Source: Patulibacter defluvii
Lineage (GTDB): Bacteria; Actinomycetota; Thermoleophilia; Solirubrobacterales; Solirubrobacteraceae
Direction: 5' to 3'
Length of the DNA stretch: 64,000 bases
NCBI RefSeq assembly: GCF_034096925.1
Contig: NZ_JAWZSQ010000004.1
Location: forward strand, 186,001 to 250,000
Under the pieces are notes generated by a model that saw only the letters and a program-made list of their open reading frames with translations, was not told the origin of the DNA and searched no databases. The first letter of the stretch is position 1; every line of letters starts with the position of its first letter. Shown in pieces: positions 46,872 through 55,786 of this stretch. Made by a program: the position numbers and the translations under genes.

Positions 46872-48566
46872 TCAGGCCCGGGTCGGGGCGACCACGCCGC
46901 GGTTCAGCGTCACGCCCGCGGCCTCGCGGTCCCAGGTCCCCTCGGCGACGCCGGCGTCGCGCAGCTCGGCCTTGCGGACCTTGCCGTTCGGGGTCAGGGG
47001 CAGCTGCTCGACGATCCGCACGAAGCGCGGGATCGCGAAGTAGGCCAGCCGCGGCTCGCACCAGCGGATCAGGTCGACCGGGTCGACCGTCGTGCCCGGG
47101 CGCGGGACGACGGCCACGGCGACCTCGTCCTCCCCCACCTCGGACGCGACCGGGAACGCGGCCACCGCCTCGACGGCCGCGTGGCCGCGCAGGGCCTGCT
47201 CGACCTCGAACGACGAGATGTTCTCGCCGCGGCGGCGGATCGCGTCCTTGATCCGGTCGGTGAACCGGTACCAGCCGTCGCCGTCGCGGACGACCCGGTC
47301 GCCGGTGTGGAACCAGAGGTCCGACCACGCCTCGACCGTCTTCTCCGGCATCGCGAAGTAGCCGGTCGCGAAGGCGAACGGCGGGTCGTGGCGCAGCACC
47401 AGCTCGCCGCCGGTCCCGTCGGGCACCGGCACGCCGTCGGCGTCGATCACCTGGGCGTGGAAGCCCGCCCGTACCGGCCCCATCAGGCCGGGCCGCTGGT
47501 GACGCCACGAGGCGCCGATCGCGCAGTTGGTCTCGGTCGAGCCGTAGCCCTCGACCAGCTGGACGCCGAACCGCTCGCGGAAGCGGGCGAAGTCGTCCGG
47601 GGCCGAGCCGGGCGCCAGCGCGCGGCGGACGCCGTGGGCGGCGTCGGCCGGCTCCTCGGGGCGGGTCAGCAGGATGCTCACCATCGCGCCCAGCAGGTAG
47701 GTGACCGTCGCCCCCGCCTCGGCCGCGCGCGACCAGAAGCGCGAGGCCGAGAAGCGCGGCCCCAGGTGATAGGTTGCCCCCGCCACCAGCGCCTGGACGA
47801 AGGCGTTCAGCGCGTTGGTGTGGAAGAGCGGCAGGCAGGTGTAGAGGACGTCGTCCTCCTCCAGCTCCAGCATCTCGCCGACCAGCACGCCCCACCAGTA
47901 GAACTGGGCCTGGGGGCAGCAGACGCCCTTCGAGACGCCGGTCGTGCCCGACGTGTAGAGGATCGCCGCGGTCTCGCCGGGGCGGACCGGCTCGGCGTCG
48001 ACCGCCGCGGCCGGGGCCGGCGGCACCGTCACCCGGTAGCCGGCCGGCGGCTGCTCCGGGACGCCGTCGAGCGCCCACACGACCTCGAGCGCCGAGGGCG
48101 GCTCCAGGTAGCCGAGGACGTCGACCAGGGCGCTGTCGATCGAGAGGATCCGGGCGCCGGAGTTCTCCAGCTGGTGGGCCAGCTGCTCGCCGCGGAGGGC
48201 CGTGTTCAGCGGCACCGCGACGGCGCCGAGCCAGGCGCAGGCGAGGATCTGGTCGAGCAGCTCGACCCGGTTCTCGCACATCAGCGCCAGCCGGTCGCCG
48301 CGCCGCAGGCCGGCCTCGCGCAGCGCGCCGGCGGTCGCCGCGGCCGCGTCGCGGACCTCGGCGTAGCTGCGGGTCAGGTCGCCGAAGCGCAGCAGCGGCT
48401 TGTCGCCGTAGCGGGCGGCCTGGCGCTCCAGCAGCGCCGGCAGCGACTGCTCCCGGACCGGGAGCCCCCGGAGGGGCGACGGCACCATCTCGGCGTCCGG
48501 CGTCCCCTCCGGGGCGGACCGGGCCGCGGCCCGGTCCGCCGGCGACGGCGTGTTCCCGTCGCTCAC
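46872..48566 (-). CDS. AMP-dependent acyl/aryl-CoA ligase
   Basis: A 564-residue ANL-superfamily enzyme: ATP motif ILYTSGTTGVSKGV, EGYGSTETNCAIG, hinge and signature WFHTGDRVVRDGDGWYRFTD, RIKDAIRRRGENISSFEVEQ and the C-terminal catalytic Lys in LTPNGKVRKAELR. It resembles the crotonobetaine/carnitine (CaiC) and aryl-acid ligase groups and would convert an acid to its CoA thioester. GTG 48566 lies in a GTGA overlap with the solute-binding protein gene, so import and activation are co-expressed. Confidence 0.9.
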   Translation of the reverse strand: MSDGNTPSPADRAAARSAPEGTPDAEMVPSPLRGLPVREQSLPALLERQAARYGDKPLLRFGDLTRSYAEVRDAAAATAGALREAGLRRGDRLALMCENRVELLDQILACAWLGAVAVPLNTALRGEQLAHQLENSGARILSIDSALVDVLGYLEPPSALEVVWALDGVPEQPPAGYRVTVPPAPAAAVDAEPVRPGETAAILYTSGTTGVSKGVCCPQAQFYWWGVLVGEMLELEEDDVLYTCLPLFHTNALNAFVQALVAGATYHLGPRFSASRFWSRAAEAGATVTYLLGAMVSILLTRPEEPADAAHGVRRALAPGSAPDDFARFRERFGVQLVEGYGSTETNCAIGASWRHQRPGLMGPVRAGFHAQVIDADGVPVPDGTGGELVLRHDPPFAFATGYFAMPEKTVEAWSDLWFHTGDRVVRDGDGWYRFTDRIKDAIRRRGENISSFEVEQALRGHAAVEAVAAFPVASEVGEDEVAVAVVPRPGTTVDPVDLIRWCEPRLAYFAIPRFVRIVEQLPLTPNGKVRKAELRDAGVAEGTWDREAAGVTLNRGVVAPTRA

Positions 48567-49615
48567 TGGCCCGCCTGGTCGAGCAGCGGCGCCGTCTCGA
48601 CCGTGTACTTGCGCTGGCGCGGGGGCACGTACTCGCCGACGTTGTCCTTCGTCCACATCGTCGACTTGACCACCAGGTTCTTCGGCGGGTTGTCGGTCTT
48701 GGCGTCACCGATGTAGTAGGTGAGCGCCTTGATCACGGCCCAGCCGGTGCCGATCGCGTCGGTGTCCCAGGTGGCGGTCAGGCGACCGTCCTTGATCGCG
48801 GTGATCGCATCCTCGTCGCCGTTCTGGCCGAAGACCATGATCCCGTCGGACTTGCCGTCGGAGACCTTCTTGCTGGCCGAGGTGACCGCGGCCGAGGCGC
48901 CGAGCGCCGACTGGTCGTTGTAGGCCCAGATCGCGTCGGCGTCCGGGTGCTTGGTCAGCACGTCGGCCGTCAGCGGCTGGGCGGTCGCGGCCGTGTCCTT
49001 CGTGTTGGCGACCTTCGCCACGACCTGCAGGCCGGCGGCCTTCGCCTCCTTGGCGAAGCAGTCCTCGTAGGCCTTGATCGACGGCACGGGCGGCCCGCCG
49101 ATCATGATCACCTTCGCCTTCGGGCGCGACTCGGCGATCATCTTCGCCGTCCGGCCGATCGGCGGATCGTTCTCGCAGGTGTTCAGCTCCCACCAGACCG
49201 AGGTGCTGACGCCCTCGCCCTCGGAGTTGACGCCGATCACCGGGATGCCGGCGCTGCGCGCCTGGCCGTAGGCGCCGGCCGCGGCGCCCGGGTCGAGCGT
49301 CCAGCTGGCGATCCCGTCCTGCTTCTGGGAGATCATCGTGGCGATGTCCGCCACCTGCTTGTCCGGCGACAGGTTGGCGTTGATCTGGGTCGCCTTCCAG
49401 CCCAGCTCCTTGGCGCCGCCGGTGAAGCCGAGCATCAGCTCCTCCTGGCCCGGCTGCCCCGCGACCGGGTTCGAGTAGGCGACCTTCTTCGCGCCGCCGC
49501 CGCCTCCGCCGGAGGCGCCGCCGCTCTTGTCGCCGCTCCCGCCGTCGTCACCCCCGCACGCGGCGAGGGCAAGCGCGGCGAGCACCGCCGCCGCACCTGT
49601 GAAAGACCGCACCAT
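48563..49615 (-). CDS. ABC transporter solute-binding lipoprotein (type I, RbsB-like)
   Basis: A 350-residue binding protein with a lipoprotein signal (MVRSFTGAAAVLAALALAAC) and a Gly/Ser-rich linker; the mature part has KVAYSNPVAGQPGQEELMLG, DAIWAYNDQSALGASAAVT and GIMVFGQNGDEDAITAIKDG. A GGAGAGAG ribosome site precedes the ATG. It is the natural partner of the importer genes upstream on the same strand (54678-57313) and a paralogue of 8097-9131. A hairpin in the 94-base gap before it (49675-49696) could uncouple its expression from the enzymes. Confidence 0.92.
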   Translation of the reverse strand: MVRSFTGAAAVLAALALAACGGDDGGSGDKSGGASGGGGGGAKKVAYSNPVAGQPGQEELMLGFTGGAKELGWKATQINANLSPDKQVADIATMISQKQDGIASWTLDPGAAAGAYGQARSAGIPVIGVNSEGEGVSTSVWWELNTCENDPPIGRTAKMIAESRPKAKVIMIGGPPVPSIKAYEDCFAKEAKAAGLQVVAKVANTKDTAATAQPLTADVLTKHPDADAIWAYNDQSALGASAAVTSASKKVSDGKSDGIMVFGQNGDEDAITAIKDGRLTATWDTDAIGTGWAVIKALTYYIGDAKTDNPPKNLVVKSTMWTKDNVGEYVPPRQRKYTVETAPLLDQAGQ

Positions 49616-49674
49616 CTGCTCTCTCCTGTTCGTGGTTGCGCGGCGGACGTCCGGGTCCGTCGCGTCGTCCTGCA

Positions 49675-49696
49675 CCCCGGCCGTCGCCGGCCGGGG
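49675..49696 (-). terminator. Intra-operon hairpin upstream of the binding-protein gene
   Basis: CCCCGGCCG pairs with CGGCCGGGG around a 4-base loop, in the spacer between the aldehyde dehydrogenase and binding-protein genes. It may be a partial terminator or an mRNA-stability element; binding proteins are usually needed in excess. Confidence 0.5.
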
Positions 49697-49709
49697 CTCC
49701 AGCCCGTCC

Positions 49710-51209
49710 CTAGGCATCCCGTCCCCAGAGCGGCGGGCGCTCGCGGTCGAGCCGCATGCTGACCGCCTTGGACGTGCTGTACTCGTGCAGCGTCTCGGCG
49801 CACAGCTCGCGGCCGTGGCCGCTCAGCTTCACGCCCCCGAGCGGCTGTCCGGCCGGCACCTGGAACCAGGTGTTGACCCAGACGGTCCCCGCCTCCAGCC
49901 GGTCGGCCATCCGGTGCGCCCGGCCCAGGTCGGTGGTCCAGACGCCGGCCGCCAGCCCGTACTCGCTGTCGTTGGCGCGGGCCACGACGTCGTCCTCGTC
50001 CGACCACGTCTGGGCGACGACGACCGGTCCGAAGATCTCCTCGCGGGCGGCCAGCGAACGGCCCTCCGGATCGGCGACGATCGCCGGCTCCAGGTAGTAC
50101 CCGCCGCCGAGGTCGCCGGGCAGCGGCGCGGGCGCGTCGCCCCCGAGCAGCACCCGCGCGCCGGCCGCGCGCGCCTCCGCCACGTAGCCGGAGACCCGCT
50201 CGCGGTGGGCGGCCGAGACCAGCGGCCCGACCTGCGTCGCCGGGTCGAGCGCGTCGCCGATCCGCACGTCGGCGACCGCGGCCGCCATCCGCTCCAGGAA
50301 GGCGTCGTGGACGTCCTGGTGGAGGAACAGCCGCGAGGCGGCGAAGCAGACCTCGCCGTTCTGGGACAGGATCCCGGTCAGCGCGTCGTGGACGGCGGCG
50401 TCGAGGTCGGCGTCCGGGCAGACGACCATCGCGCTCTTGCCGCCGAGCTCGAACAGCGCCGGCGTCAGGTGGGCGGCGGCCGCGGTCGCGATCGCGCGCG
50501 CCGTGGCGGTGCCGCCGGTGAACGAGATCTTGGCGACGTCGGGGTGGGCGACCAGCGCGGCGCCGGCCAGCGGGCCCTCGCCGGTGACGACGTTGACGAC
50601 GCCGGGCGGCAGCACGTCGGCGGTCCGCCGGGCCAGCTCGACGACGCTCGGGGCGGCGAACTCGGACGGCTTCAGGACCACCGTGTTGCCGGCGGCGACC
50701 GCCGGGCCGATCTTCAGCGCGGCCGAGATGATCGGCGAGTTCCAGGGGATCAGCGCCGCGATCACGCCCAGCGGCTCGCGGACGGTGAAGACCCGCGCCG
50801 ACGGATCGTCGACGGTCAGGTGCTCGCCGTGGAGCCCGCGGACGAGGCCGGCGTAGTAGCGCAGGACCCCGGCCGCGGTCGGCACGTCGGCGGCCGCGGC
50901 CTCGCGGATCGGGCGCCCATTCTCGGTCGCCAGCAGCCGCGGCCAGTCGGTCTGCTCGATGATGTCGGCCATCCGCAGCAGCGCCAGCTGGCGCGTCTCC
51001 AGCGACGAGCGGCGCCAGCCCGTGAACGCCCCCCGGGCCGCGGCGACGGCGGCGTCGACCTGGGCGGCCGACGCCTGCGCCACCGCGGCCCACGGGCGGC
51101 CGGTGCTGGGGTTGACCGCGTCGAAGGTCCCGTCGCCGCGCTGCTCCTCGCCGCCGACGATCAGCCCGTAGGGGCCGGACGGCGCGTACGGCTCGGCCAC
51201 GGCGCTCAT
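49710..51209 (-). CDS. Aldehyde dehydrogenase
   Basis: A 499-residue NAD(P)-dependent aldehyde dehydrogenase: LIPWNSPIISAALKIGPAVA, KPSEFAAPSVVEL, the general-base Glu in FELGGKSAMVVCPDAD and the nucleophile Cys in SQNGEVCFAASRLFLH, then EEIFGPVVV. It oxidises an aldehyde to an acid. It overlaps the GMC oxidoreductase gene (ATGA) and is paralogous, and similar throughout, to the enzyme at 53173-54681. The two flank the alcohol oxidoreductase, which would produce their substrate. Confidence 0.95.
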   Translation of the reverse strand: MSAVAEPYAPSGPYGLIVGGEEQRGDGTFDAVNPSTGRPWAAVAQASAAQVDAAVAAARGAFTGWRRSSLETRQLALLRMADIIEQTDWPRLLATENGRPIREAAAADVPTAAGVLRYYAGLVRGLHGEHLTVDDPSARVFTVREPLGVIAALIPWNSPIISAALKIGPAVAAGNTVVLKPSEFAAPSVVELARRTADVLPPGVVNVVTGEGPLAGAALVAHPDVAKISFTGGTATARAIATAAAAHLTPALFELGGKSAMVVCPDADLDAAVHDALTGILSQNGEVCFAASRLFLHQDVHDAFLERMAAAVADVRIGDALDPATQVGPLVSAAHRERVSGYVAEARAAGARVLLGGDAPAPLPGDLGGGYYLEPAIVADPEGRSLAAREEIFGPVVVAQTWSDEDDVVARANDSEYGLAAGVWTTDLGRAHRMADRLEAGTVWVNTWFQVPAGQPLGGVKLSGHGRELCAETLHEYSTSKAVSMRLDRERPPLWGRDA

Positions 51210-53176
51210 GCCTCGAGCATCCGGGTCGCGGTCCGCTCGGCCAGCGCCATGATCGTGATCATCGGGTTGACCCCGGGCGCGGTCGGCAGCCCCGAGGCGT
51301 CGCCGATCCAGACGCCCTCGACGTCGTGCAGCTGGCCGCGGCCGTCGGCGACCGAGGTCGCCGGGTCGGCGCCGAGCCGGCAGGAGCCCATCTGGTGGGC
51401 CGAGTAGGCGGTGAACTCGTCGGCCGGCGTCCGCTCGATCTCGGCGACGTAGGCGTCGAAGTCCTCGCCCCGCCGCCAGCGGCGGTCGTTCCAGTGGAAG
51501 GTGAAGACCTCGTCGGCCCCCGCCTCGCGGTGGATCCGGGCCAGCTCGACGTGGGCGCGGACGGCCACGCGGTGGTCGACCTCGTCCTCCAGCCGCCACT
51601 GGACCAGCGCCTGGCCGTCGCGGTCGAGCACCACCCGGCCGTGGCCGTGGTCGTGCGAGACGCCGTGCCACGACGCCACCCGCCGCAGCTTCAGCAGCTC
51701 CTCGCGGTGGCGGCGGGGATCGCTGAAGGCGGTCTGGCCGGCGGTCGTCGACGGGCTCAGGGTCAGGCTCTCGACCAGGAAGCCGGTGTCCGACTCGCAG
51801 TGCGTCAGGTCCATCGAGACCGCCGACTGGATCTGGCCGTTCCAGGCCTCGACCGGCTCGGGATAGACCCCGTAGACCATCCACGCCGGGTGCACGCGCA
51901 GGTAACGACCGGCGGCGTCGCCGCCGATCCCCGACCGCAGCAGCACCGCCGGCGACTCGATCCCGCCCGCGGCGACGACCACCGTCGGCGCGTCGACCCG
52001 CAGCCGGGTCGTGCCGTCGGGGCCCTCGACCGTGGCCTCGACGCCGGTCGCCCGGCCGCCCTCGGTCGTGATCCGCTCGACCGTCGCGTGGACGACGAAG
52101 CGGGCGCCGTCGCGGGCCGCGTCCTCCAGGTAGGTCTTCATCGTCGACTGCTTGCAGCCCTGCTGGCAGCCGGCGTTGCAGTAGCCGCAGAAGGCCGGGT
52201 CGTCGTCGAGCGAGACGTTCCGCGGCAGCGGCTGGTGCTGGAAGCCGAGCCCGCCGAGACCGCTCACCATCAGCTCGGTGTTGCGGTTGTAGCTGGTCGC
52301 CTCGGTGTTGACGTTGAGGCGCTGCCAGACGCGGTCGACGCAGCCGTCCCACTCGTCGCCATCGAGGCCGTCGAGGCCGCGGGCGGTCCAGTCGCGGCGG
52401 ATCTCGTCCGGGGTCGGCAGGCAGACCATCGAGTTGATGACCGTGCCGCCGCCGAGCGCCGAGCCGGCCAGCAGGCCGAGCTGGCCGCCGTCCGACCAGA
52501 CGATCCCGTTGCCCAGGTACATCTCGGCGCCGACCGACTCGATCTGGCGGAAGTCGGCCTCGTTGCGGTAGGCGCCGGCCTCGAGCACCAGCACCGAGCG
52601 GCCGGCCGCGGCCAGGCGGGCGGCGATCACCGAGCCGCCGGCGCCGGAGCCGATCACGCAGACGTCGGCGGTCAGGGTCTGGTCGCCGGGCGCCAGCGTC
52701 TCCACCGGCAGCGTCTTCGGCGCCTGCTCCGGCGACGGCGGGTCGGTCCGCGGGCCGGGGAACTCGATCGCGCCCCAGGCCGGGTTGCGGCCGTCGGCGG
52801 CCAGCTGGCCGAAGAGCATCCCGAAGGTCATCGTCTTCAGCTGGCGGACCGCGAACCGGTCCGGCCCGTCCTGGGCGCCGGCGGCCACCAGCCGCGCCGC
52901 CCGCTCGTCGAGCGCGGCGTCGGCGAAGCCCTCGTCGGCGAGCCGGTCGAGCAGCCCGACCAGCGCCTCGCGGGCGTCGACCGGCAGCGCCGGGACCGCC
53001 TCGACGACCGCCGCGGCGATCCCGCGCTCGATCGCGCCGTCGGCGAAGAAGCGGGCGACCTCGCCGCTCGCGTCGCTGGTCAGCGACGGCAGCAGCGCGT
53101 CGCACGCGGCCTCGAGCGCCGAACGCTGCGGCGCGTCGAGGGGCGCGGAGGGGCTCGTGAGCAGGGAGGAGGTCAT
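51206..53176 (-). CDS. GMC oxidoreductase with N-terminal gluconate-2-dehydrogenase-subunit-3-like domain
   Basis: A 656-residue flavoprotein. Residues 15-130 are a helical domain resembling gluconate 2-dehydrogenase subunit 3 (RSALEAACDALLPSLTSDAS); the FAD motif DVCVIGSGAGGSVIAARLAA begins at 171; LLAGSALGGGTVINSM and the C-terminal HQMGSCRLGAD and GVNPMITIMALAERT carry the GMC active-site His and Asn. A cysteine cluster (CGYCNAGCQQGC) is typical of the long-chain alcohol oxidase branch. It oxidises an alcohol to an aldehyde. Coupled by ATGA to genes on both sides. Confidence 0.9.
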   Translation of the reverse strand: MTSSLLTSPSAPLDAPQRSALEAACDALLPSLTSDASGEVARFFADGAIERGIAAAVVEAVPALPVDAREALVGLLDRLADEGFADAALDERAARLVAAGAQDGPDRFAVRQLKTMTFGMLFGQLAADGRNPAWGAIEFPGPRTDPPSPEQAPKTLPVETLAPGDQTLTADVCVIGSGAGGSVIAARLAAAGRSVLVLEAGAYRNEADFRQIESVGAEMYLGNGIVWSDGGQLGLLAGSALGGGTVINSMVCLPTPDEIRRDWTARGLDGLDGDEWDGCVDRVWQRLNVNTEATSYNRNTELMVSGLGGLGFQHQPLPRNVSLDDDPAFCGYCNAGCQQGCKQSTMKTYLEDAARDGARFVVHATVERITTEGGRATGVEATVEGPDGTTRLRVDAPTVVVAAGGIESPAVLLRSGIGGDAAGRYLRVHPAWMVYGVYPEPVEAWNGQIQSAVSMDLTHCESDTGFLVESLTLSPSTTAGQTAFSDPRRHREELLKLRRVASWHGVSHDHGHGRVVLDRDGQALVQWRLEDEVDHRVAVRAHVELARIHREAGADEVFTFHWNDRRWRRGEDFDAYVAEIERTPADEFTAYSAHQMGSCRLGADPATSVADGRGQLHDVEGVWIGDASGLPTAPGVNPMITIMALAERTATRMLEA

Positions 53177-54681
53177 GCGTCACCCCACAGGTGGGGCCGG
53201 GTCGGCCCCAGGTCGATGTTCACCACGCGCGGCGCGCTGTACTCCAGCAGCGTCTCCGCGCTCGTCTCGCGGCCGAAGCCGCTCTCCTTGACGCCGCCCA
53301 TCGGGGCCCCGATCGGCAGGTCGAACCACGTGTTCACCCACGAGATCCCGACCTCCAGCCGCTGCGCGATCCGGTGCGCCCGCGCCAGGTCGCTGGTCCA
53401 GACGCCGGCGGCGAGGCCGTAGGGCGTGCCGTTGGCGCGCGCGATCGCGTCCTCGTCGTCGCGGAACCGCTCCAGCACCGTGACGGGGCCGAAGATCTCG
53501 CTCCGCGAGGCGCTGGTCGCGCCGGCCGGCTCCTCCAGCAGCGTCGGCTCGAGGAAGAAGCCGCCGTCGAACGGCGCACCGAGCTCGGGGCGGACGCCGC
53601 CGACCCGCAGGGCCGCGCCCTCGTCGACGGCGGCGGCGACGCAGGCCTCGACCCGGTCGCGCTGCCCGCGCGAGACCATCGGCCCGAACTGCGAGCGCTG
53701 GTCGAGCGCGTCGCCGACCACGATCGTGCGCGCGCGGCGCTCGAACTCGGCCAGGAAGTCGTCGTGGATCGCCTCGTGGACCAGCAGCCGCGAGGCGGCG
53801 ATGCAGGCCTCGCCGTTGGCCAGGTAGATCCCGGTCAGCGCGTCCGAGACGGCCCGCTCGACGTCGGCGTCGGCGCAGACGATCATCGCGCCCTTGCCGC
53901 CGAGCTCCATGATCGAGGGCGTCAGGACGGTGCCGGCGGCGGTCATGATCCGGCGCGCCGTCTCCGGTCCGCCGGTGAAGGTGATCTTGGCCACGTCCGG
54001 GTGGGCGACCAGCGCCGCGCCGGTCTCCGGCCCGTCGCCGGTGACGACGTTGAGGACGCCGGGCGGCAGCAGATCCTCGACCAGCCGCGCGAACTCGAGC
54101 ACCGAGGCCGAAGCGAACTCGGACGGCTTGACGACCACCACGTTGCCCGCGGCCAGCGCCGGCGCGACCTTGTTGGCGAGCGTGATGATCGGCGAGTTCC
54201 AGGGGATCAGCGCCGCGATCACGCCCAGCGGCTCGCGGGTGGTGTAGACCAGCCGGTCCGGGGCCTCGACCGGGATCTGGTCGCCGCGCAGCTCGCGGAC
54301 GACGCCCGAGAAGAAGCGGAAGATCCCGGCGCAGGTCGGCACGTCGGCGACGTAGGCCTCGCGGATCGGGCGCCCGTTCTCGGTCGCCAGCAGCCGCGCC
54401 CAGCGGTCGGGGTCGGCCTCGACCCGGTCGGCGATCCGCCACAGCAGCTCCTGGCGCGCGGCCGGCGTCGTGCGCCGCCAGGCGGGGAACGCCGCCCGGG
54501 CCGCCGCGACCGCGTCGGCGACGTCGGCCGCGGTCCCCTGCGGGATCCGCGCCCAGACCTCGCCGGTGCTCGGGTCGACGGCGTCGAAGGAGGTCGTCCC
54601 CGCGCGCCACTCGTCGCCGATCCGCATCGCGTACGGCGCGGCGGGCGCGAACGCCTGCCGGCTGGTGGCCGCCGCGCTCAC
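53173..54681 (-). CDS. Aldehyde dehydrogenase
   Basis: A 502-residue aldehyde dehydrogenase: LIPWNSPIITLANKVAPALA, KPSEFASASVLEF, MELGGKGAMIVCADAD (Glu), LANGEACIAASRLLVH (Cys) and SEIFGPVTVLERF. It is a close paralogue of the enzyme at 49710-51209. GTG 54681 is in a GTGA overlap with the ABC permease gene, an unusually tight link between importer and enzyme. The pair may oxidise two aldehydes of the same pathway or differ in chain-length preference. Confidence 0.95.
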   Translation of the reverse strand: MSAAATSRQAFAPAAPYAMRIGDEWRAGTTSFDAVDPSTGEVWARIPQGTAADVADAVAAARAAFPAWRRTTPAARQELLWRIADRVEADPDRWARLLATENGRPIREAYVADVPTCAGIFRFFSGVVRELRGDQIPVEAPDRLVYTTREPLGVIAALIPWNSPIITLANKVAPALAAGNVVVVKPSEFASASVLEFARLVEDLLPPGVLNVVTGDGPETGAALVAHPDVAKITFTGGPETARRIMTAAGTVLTPSIMELGGKGAMIVCADADVERAVSDALTGIYLANGEACIAASRLLVHEAIHDDFLAEFERRARTIVVGDALDQRSQFGPMVSRGQRDRVEACVAAAVDEGAALRVGGVRPELGAPFDGGFFLEPTLLEEPAGATSASRSEIFGPVTVLERFRDDEDAIARANGTPYGLAAGVWTSDLARAHRIAQRLEVGISWVNTWFDLPIGAPMGGVKESGFGRETSAETLLEYSAPRVVNIDLGPTRPHLWGDA

Positions 54682-55766
54682 GCGGTCGACCCGGGAGCCG
54701 GCACGGCGTTCGCCGCGGGCGATCTGGCCGCCCGTCGCAACCGCAGGCTGCCGCCGCGCTCGCGGAGCACGCCGAGGCCGACGGCGCTGATCAGGATCAC
54801 GCCGCTGACCGTGCCCTGCCAGAAGGCCGACACGTTGCTCAGCGTCAGGCCGTTCTGGACCACGCCGAGGAAGATCACGCCGATCACGGTCCCGAGCACG
54901 CCGCCCTCGCCGCCGGTGTAGGCGGTGCCCCCGATCAGGACCGCGGCGATCACGGTCAGCAGCAGGGTCGGGTCGGCCTGGGCCGAGGCGCCGGTCAGGC
55001 GGCCGACCTGGACGACGCTGGCGATGCCCGCGCAGAGGCCGGCGATCGTGTAGGCGATCAGGACCACGCGGCCGACGTTGATGCCGTTCAGGCGCGCGGC
55101 CTCCGGGTTCGACCCGACGGCGAACAGCGCGCGGCCGTAGCCGGTGTAGCGGAGCACGCCGCCGGCGGCCAGCAGCAGCAGCACGTTGAACAGCAGCAGC
55201 AGCGGGAACGGCCCGACCTTGGTGTTGACGAAGTCGGCGATCACGCCGAAGCCGGGCTTGCCGAAGAGGCTGATCGTCGAGCCGCCGTTCACCACCAGCG
55301 CGAAGCTCTGGTAGATCGACAGCGTTCCCAGCGTCACGACCAGGAACGAGATCTTCAGCTTCGTGATCATGAAGCCGTTGAAGAGGCCGAGCGCGACGCC
55401 GAAGAGGATCGTCACGATCAGGACCAGGGCGATCCCCCAGCCCGCTTGCAGCGTGAGGCCGAGGATCATCGCCGAGGCGGCGGTGGCCGAGGCGGTCGAC
55501 AGGTCGATGCCGGCCGCGATGATCACGAACGTCGCGCCGACGGCGAGCACGAAGATCACCGTGTTCGCCTTGACGATGTTCATGAGGTTGTCCCAGGTCA
55601 GGAACACCTCCTGCGTGATCGACAGGTAGATGCAGACGGCCAGCAGCGCCACCAGCACACCGGTGTAGCGTCCGAGCGACAGCCGGCCCAGCAGGTCGCG
55701 GGCGCTGCGCGCGGGGGCCTCGGCCGGCACGCCGGGCGGGGCCGTCGCGGAATCGTTCTGGGTCAC
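54678..55766 (-). CDS. ABC transporter permease (RbsC-like)
   Basis: A 362-residue membrane permease of the ribose/autoinducer-2 importer type: about nine to ten membrane segments, with VGATFVIIAAGIDLSTASAT, FNGFMITKLKISFLVVTLGT, YGRALFAVGSNPEAARLNGI (the loop contacting the ATPase) and VLIGGTAYTGGEGGVLGTV. Start GTG 55766 has a GAGGGAG site at good distance; GTG 55790, in a GTGA overlap with the ATPase stop, would add eight residues. Only one permease gene is present, so it is probably a homodimer. Confidence 0.92.
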   Translation of the reverse strand: MTQNDSATAPPGVPAEAPARSARDLLGRLSLGRYTGVLVALLAVCIYLSITQEVFLTWDNLMNIVKANTVIFVLAVGATFVIIAAGIDLSTASATAASAMILGLTLQAGWGIALVLIVTILFGVALGLFNGFMITKLKISFLVVTLGTLSIYQSFALVVNGGSTISLFGKPGFGVIADFVNTKVGPFPLLLLFNVLLLLAAGGVLRYTGYGRALFAVGSNPEAARLNGINVGRVVLIAYTIAGLCAGIASVVQVGRLTGASAQADPTLLLTVIAAVLIGGTAYTGGEGGVLGTVIGVIFLGVVQNGLTLSNVSAFWQGTVSGVILISAVGLGVLRERGGSLRLRRAARSPAANAVPAPGSTA

Positions 55767-55786
55767 AGGGTTCTCCCTCGTTCGCG

